Below the pieces are notes generated by a model. The model searched no databases, was not told the DNA's origin, and was given only the letters and a program-made list of their open reading frames with translations. Positions 31,237 to 34,312 of a stretch of 34,312 nt of DNA are shown here, in pieces (the stretch's first letter is position 1; each line of letters opens with the position of its first letter). The position numbers were made by a program, and so were the translations under genes. This DNA comes from Actinomortierella ambigua (Eukaryota > Mortierellomycota > Mortierellomycetes > Mortierellales > Mortierellaceae), in assembly GCA_016098155.1 (NCBI GenBank), contig JAAAJB010000378.1, forward strand, positions 1 through 34,312, written 5' to 3'.

Positions 31237-34192
31237 ATGGCGATGCAGACTCGAGCTAGGAGCGGGGCCTTTACAGCAGCACATACTCACGCCCCTATCG
31301 CTGGCGTTGTTAGCCCGAGCAGTAGTGGAGGTAGCAGCAGCAACAGCAGCAACAGCAACAACAGCGACAGCAACAACAGCAACAGCAGCGACAGCAACAA
31401 TATCAGCAACATCAGTCATATCAATGGCGGTGGCCGCCATATCACCTCACCTCATCACCAGCCCACCCATCATCATCAGGCATCCCTGCTGGCAGAGACA
31501 TCATTTGCTCTCAAGCCCCCGCGGCCACTCCCTCCCCTTCCGCCTCCGCTTCCCACTCCTCTAAGCAACTGCAATGGCAGTGGTAGTAGTAGTAGCAACA
31601 GCAACAGCAACAGAAACAACTGCATCAACAGAAAGTCGCTCCCTCTCACCCCATCCTCCTCCCCCTTGCCACATTCACCCTTCACCACCTCAACCACCAC
31701 CACCACCACCAACACCACCACCACCAGCCCTTCCTCGTCATCTTCGTCCACCACTGCTACTACTACTTCCTCGTCGTCCTCAGCCCGGCAAGGGGCTACA
31801 CGCCCTTCTGCAACAACACCGGCCACCATATCCTCTTCTCCTCTTCCTCTCCCAACTCCAAGAAACGGTGCCATCTCCCCAATCTCACGGACATCATACC
31901 ACAACAGCCGGACAAGTTCTTCACCCATGACGGTTGCTTCCCCTTCGTCCTCTTCCTCCACAGGGCCATACTTGAACACATCACCACCTATTGCGACGAC
32001 GTCGACAGCAACAACGACGACGTTGTCGACTACATCAGGGCCGTCAGGGATTCCGAAACCGCGTGTGGCACTAAAGTCAAACGCGCTGGCTGCGCTGGGT
32101 TCCTGTTCTACTGTGTCGTCTTTCCATTCGCCCCCGCCCCCGTTCCCCTCCTCCTCTGCGGCCGCTGCCTCCTCCTCCTCCTCCTCCTCTTCATCCCCGA
32201 TTGGTAGCAGCCGCCGCGCGAGTAATGCCCGCGGGGGCGGAGTTCACCAGCAGTCACGCACAGACAACCACATTGAAGAAGACAACGAGGAGGCTCCACA
32301 AGCTGGTGCAGGGATTGCAGCTACTGCTCCGAGGGCGAGATCGTCGCGCGAGGTCAGTGCCACCACGAGTGCTTTGAGCAACATGTGGGAGACAAGAGCT
32401 GCAGATATTGCTGGTGGTGGTGCACAACGACGTGATACCATCGATGGCAATACACTGTCGTCCTCGTCGTCGTCGTCTGTGTACTCTTCCTTGTCATCCT
32501 CGTCCTCATCCTCGTCCACGGCCTCGTCAAGGAGGATGACGGGGGGTAGCATGATAGACTTTGATCTACAAGGCAGCCGGAATCGTCACACAACCAACAG
32601 CAGCATGACCAACTCCTTTCATGCCCACCATGTCAACAATCCCCTGTACAGCAACAACAACAACAACAACAATAACAACAATAATAATAATTGTAGTAGT
32701 GCTGGTGGTAGTTGTAGTAGTAGTAGCGGTGGTCCACATGCTGAGGCGTCAAACAACAACAGGATCCGATCGCTGACCTCATCTGCCCATGCAGCACCGG
32801 CTATTGTCACGACAGCAACTGCCGATACCGGAGCAGCAGCAACGCCAACGCCAACCCCACCATCGTCTTTTAGCGGTGGAGGAGGTGGTGTCGCCATGGT
32901 CCGAGGGCAGTCTCAGGACTCTCCTGTGCCAGGGCGAGGGTACTCTAAATCAGTCTCTGCACCCATTTCATTGCGAAGCCACGAAGTCGCTGCCGCTACT
33001 TCTCTCGGGACCAAGTATTGGTCCTCAGCCCATCATACCCCTACTACCCCAGCCCCTCCGTCAGCTGTGGTAGCAGCTAGGGCCGTTACTGCCTCCAATA
33101 CCTCGATGAATAATGTTGCGGCCACAGCAAAGCCACACCTATCACCATCACCGCCACTGCCGCCACTGCCACCACCGTCAGCCTCTACTTCTTCTACCTC
33201 CTCCTCCTCTTCGTCTTCTTCTTCTTCTTCTACCTCCTCCATCTCCTCATCATCACCCTCACCATCATCGTCCTCTGCAGGCCAGCTTTCTGCAGCGGCA
33301 GTCCAGAGCAACACACTGTCCAACGCATCCTCATCCGTCGATTTGGTCGGCCGACGGCTGCGAGAGGAGCAGCTCCAGGCAAGGATCAAGGCGGCACGCG
33401 AGTTTATCGAAAAGACGATAGGCCAGATGTTGCCTCATGGCGATCTACACGAGTCGCTCAAGGATGGTGTGATTCTCTGCAAGTAAGTCTCTTCTTCTAA
33501 ATATTTGTTATGTTCTCTTCCACTTCTATTTCTATCGGTGTTTTGGAAATTCCTTCTCTCTCTTTATCCCCCTCGGGAAGTGGAGGTGCAGGGAAGATGA
33601 GGCTTCCCCCCCTCCCCCCACAAAACGGCGCATTCGTACTACATTTTAATTGAAAAAGTGAAATAGGGGGTATATGTGGAGAGAGAAAGAAGCGGGGGAG
33701 AGAGGAAGGAAGAGAGAAGGAGAGTGGGAAAAAAGAGACAGAGACAGGGACCCACGAACGCATGCACGGGATGAGGTCAATATTGCAAAGAGTCCAGGCA
33801 CTCTTTATATTTTTAATCAACATGTGGCGGACAAAATTCCCTTTTGTCCGACGGAAGAGGCAATGCGGAGGGGTAGACAATAATAGCAAATAGGGTAGGG
33901 AGACAGAGGTGAGTGGAAATGAACTGCAGGTGGTAAGGTCTTTTCTATCATTCCGTAACGACCGCAAGGGGAAGAGAGAAGGCGCAAAAGAGAAAGAAAG
34001 AGAGAGAGAGAGAACAAAAAAGAAGGTGGATAGGAGAAAAAGAAGGTGGCCCATGTCCTACAACCACGCAGACTAACAAACAGTAACTGCTCAATTCTCG
34101 TATGATGATTGTCTTCCCTCTTAAGACTAGCAAATCGACTTCGCCCAGGCACAGTCGAGCAGATTTCGTTTAAGAACCTGCCCTTTGTCAAG
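31237..34192 (+). CDS. Calponin-homology domain protein with long Ser-rich head (3' end outside window)
   Basis: Exon 1 is 31237-33482 and exon 2 is 34126-34192, phase 2 join; a GTAATG donor follows, so the gene continues past the window. At least 771 residues lie inside. Residues 1-705 are low complexity: Ser/Asn, Thr (ACC repeats), poly-Ser tracts and an Asn run near 472-485. From about 709 the calponin-homology fold starts: AAREFIEKTIGQMLP, then LHESLKDGVILCK, which joins across the intron to LANRLRPGTV and SFKNLPFVK. This matches the first half of the single CH domain of transgelin/calponin proteins, which bind or bundle actin. An actin-cortex role is inferred from the domain; the disordered head is much longer than in yeast Scp1. 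The ATG at 31237 sits in CCC ATG GC; a splice acceptor (GCAG) overlaps it at 31248, so a more upstream first exon cannot be excluded. Confidence 0.85.
33483..34125 (+). other. 643-nt intron of the CH gene with a TTAAG acceptor
   Basis: Donor GTAAGT after TGC AA. The acceptor is CTCTTAAG, not the usual CAG or TAG. It is set by protein continuity: only this AG gives CK-LANRLRPGTV. The intron holds two purine-rich blocks (about 33680-33750 and 33960-34045). Confidence 0.8.
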
Positions 34193-34255
34193 GTAATGAG
34201 ATCCACACCGGCCTGACCTCTACCATCCCATCCACCACTATTTCTTTCTCCTCGG

Positions 34256-34256
<1 letters not shown>

Positions 34257-34310
<54 letters not shown>

Positions 34311-34312
34311 TC
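34257..34312. repeat. (CT)n microsatellite at window end
   Basis: A CT run of about 55 bases inside the second intron of the CH gene. Its right end may lie outside the window. Confidence 0.95.

Noticed and set aside
1..34312. tRNA or rRNA genes
   Set aside because: No paired A-box/B-box with an acceptor stem and no rRNA-like conserved block could be found by eye.
1..34312. CRISPR array or bacterial-type operon
   Set aside because: Repeats are simple microsatellites without spacers, and the genes are intron-bearing and eukaryotic.

Overview
The window looks like nuclear DNA of a filamentous early-diverging fungus. A Mortierella-type (Mucoromycota/Mortierellomycota) genome is my best guess. 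The reasons are GT-AG introns with CTAAC/TACTAAG-like branch sites, long pyrimidine-rich leaders before start codons, Ser/Gln/His/Asn-rich disordered proteins, a cytochrome-b5-fused fungal-type sphingolipid delta-8 desaturase, and IRE1 and NOP2 orthologues. The phylum call is inference; 'fungus' is well supported. No prokaryotic, plasmid or phage feature was seen.

Layout. Positions 1-1.6 kb hold decayed coding sequence: a plus-strand fragment interrupted by three TGA codons, and a minus-strand coiled-coil-like fragment with a nonsense codon and frame changes. From 1.6 to 6.6 kb there is no convincing gene, only many simple repeats. From 6.7 kb onward every supported gene is on the plus strand. 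They are: (1) a two-exon gene with a retro-integrase-like H2C2 zinc-binding domain joined to a long Gln/His-rich tail (6689-8937); (2) the 25S rRNA m5C methyltransferase NOP2, three exons (10198-12415); (3) a sphingolipid delta-8 desaturase, one exon (15147-16610); (4) the ER stress sensor IRE1, four exons (17611-22259); (5) a 1068-residue Ser-rich disordered protein, one exon (22671-25877); (6) a 407-residue protein with two diverged copies of an uncharacterised domain after a PPxY-containing disordered head (26410-27633); (7) a Ser-rich protein with a calponin-homology domain whose 3' exons lie beyond the window (31237 to the edge). A doubtful first exon sits at 29504.

Function. The genes do not form an obvious pathway or biosynthetic cluster. 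NOP2 is ribosome biogenesis. The desaturase and IRE1 are neighbours and both act at the ER membrane, one on sphingolipid structure and the other on unfolded-protein and lipid-bilayer stress, but co-regulation is only a suggestion. The least described items are the H2C2/Gln-rich protein, the duplicated-domain protein and the Ser-rich protein beside IRE1.

Limits. Splice sites were chosen by eye from frame, consensus and protein continuity. No database search was possible. Intergenic stretches are rich in (CT)n, (AC)n and (ACAG)n tracts that create many spurious open frames on both strands; these were left out.
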